Source of the DNA: Sphingobium sp. AS12
GTDB lineage: Bacteria; Pseudomonadota; Alphaproteobacteria; Sphingomonadales; Sphingomonadaceae
Reading direction: 5' to 3'
DNA: 64,000 nt
NCBI RefSeq assembly: GCF_019097845.1
Contig: NZ_JAHRGM010000076.1
Span: 1-64,000, forward strand
The notes under the pieces were generated by a model. The model saw nothing but the letters and a program-made list of their open reading frames with translations. It was not told where the DNA came from and did no database searches. A program made the position numbers and the translations under genes. Shown piece by piece: positions 63,308 through 64,000 of this stretch (position 1 is the stretch's first letter; the number at the start of each line of letters is the position of its first letter).

Positions 63308-64000
63308 TCAGCTCATCGTCGGGATAACGAAACTCTGGTCCGTCACCGCGCCGCCGCTCGGCCAGCGCTGGGTGATCGTCTTGACCCGCGTATAGAAACG
63401 CACCCCATCCATGCCATATTGGTTCATGTCGCCAAAGCCAGACCGCTTCCAGCCGCCAAAGCTGTGATAGCTGACCGGTACCGGGATCGGCACGTTGATG
63501 CCGACCATGCCGACCTCGACATTGGCGCAGAATTTGCGCGCATAGTCGCCATTGCGGGTAAAGATCGCGACGCCATTGCCATATTGATGTCTGGTCGGAT
63601 AGCTCAGCGCCTCCTCGAACGTCTGCGCCCGCACCATCTGCAACACCGGGCCGAAAATCTCCTCATTATAGCTTTTCATGTCCGGCTTCACATGGTCGAG
63701 CAAAGTGGGCGCGAGGAAGAAGCCTTCCTCAAAGCCCTGCAACGCAAAGCCGCGCCCGTCGATGACAAGTTCAGACCCTTCATCAACCGCCATCTGAATA
63801 TAGTTTTCAATCCGTGCCTTATGGGCCGAACTGACCACCGGACCATAATGGGCGTCGGGGTCGCTCGGCACGCCGACGCGCAGGCCCGCAATCCCGGTTT
63901 CCAGCTTGGCCCGCAGCGCCACTGCCGTCGCTTCCCCCACCGGCACCACCACCGGCAACGCCATGCAACGCTCGCCCGCCGATCCATAAGCCGCGCCCAA
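63308..64000 (-). CDS. mmsA: Methylmalonate-semialdehyde dehydrogenase (CoA-acylating), C-terminal part
   Basis: The last 230 residues or so of an aldehyde dehydrogenase; the 5' part is beyond the window. The catalytic Cys is in GSAGERCMALPV. SYNEEIFGPVLQMVRAQTFEEAL, YGNGVAIFTRNGDYARKF and VPVSYHSFGGWKRSGFGDMNQYGMDGVRFYTRVKTIT are typical of MmsA, which converts (methyl)malonate semialdehyde to propionyl- or acetyl-CoA in valine, beta-alanine and inositol breakdown. Beta-alanine-type products of amine degradation could feed it, though no link is proved. Confidence 0.9.
   Translation of the reverse strand: MGAAYGSAGERCMALPVVVPVGEATAVALRAKLETGIAGLRVGVPSDPDAHYGPVVSSAHKARIENYIQMAVDEGSELVIDGRGFALQGFEEGFFLAPTLLDHVKPDMKSYNEEIFGPVLQMVRAQTFEEALSYPTRHQYGNGVAIFTRNGDYARKFCANVEVGMVGINVPIPVPVSYHSFGGWKRSGFGDMNQYGMDGVRFYTRVKTITQRWPSGGAVTDQSFVIPTMS

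Overview
The DNA is GC-rich with tightly coupled ATGA/GTGA-overlapping operons, several TonB-dependent receptors (TBDRs), exported glycoside hydrolases and TPR-sulfotransferases. This fits an alphaproteobacterium of the Sphingomonadales (Sphingobium/Sphingomonas-like); that assignment is from general gene style, not from a marker gene. No tRNA, rRNA, CRISPR array, integrase or transposase was recognised. Both window edges cut genes.

Layout. (1) 0-7.3 kb: end of a carbohydrate locus, with a TBDR C-terminal fragment, two flavin-dependent tryptophan-halogenase-family proteins, a GH39 and a GH43 enzyme (xylan-type glycan use). (2) 7.4-35.9 kb: a nitrogen/amine island. It holds an exported arginase-fold ureohydrolase, an exported two-subunit molybdenum hydroxylase, a PPIase/HupE-like/TPR-sulfotransferase operon, a TBDR divergent from a coupled pair of exported ureohydrolases (one catalytic, one with lost metal ligands), a seven-gene quinohemoprotein amine dehydrogenase operon (qhpADCBGFE), a second PPIase/HupE-like pair and a urea-type ABC transporter (urtABCDE). 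(3) 35.9-48.1 kb: an Ldh2-family reductase, a cytoplasmic agmatinase-type enzyme, an APC permease, a second TPR-sulfotransferase, a second TBDR and a TTQ aromatic-amine dehydrogenase operon (aauB-E-D-A plus cytochrome c). (4) 48.2-64 kb: TetR regulator, GH2 enzyme behind a LacI-type operator, acyl dehydratase, ThuA-like protein, RND efflux operon divergent from its two-component system, cytochrome c, and the C-terminal part of MmsA.

How regions 2-3 may work together (inference): a guanidino compound crosses the outer membrane through a TBDR; exported ureohydrolases release urea and an amine in the periplasm; QHNDH (CTQ cofactor) and/or the TTQ dehydrogenase oxidise the amine to aldehyde and ammonia; the exported molybdenum hydroxylase may oxidise the aldehyde; UrtABCDE imports the urea. 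Six copies of a 19-bp motif related to CATGGGGCATTTGACGTAG lie before these transcription units and nowhere else that I noticed outside one coding match, which points to a shared regulon. The exported catalytic/pseudoenzyme ureohydrolase pair, the duplicated PPIase-HupE module and the shared operator are the most novel aspects.
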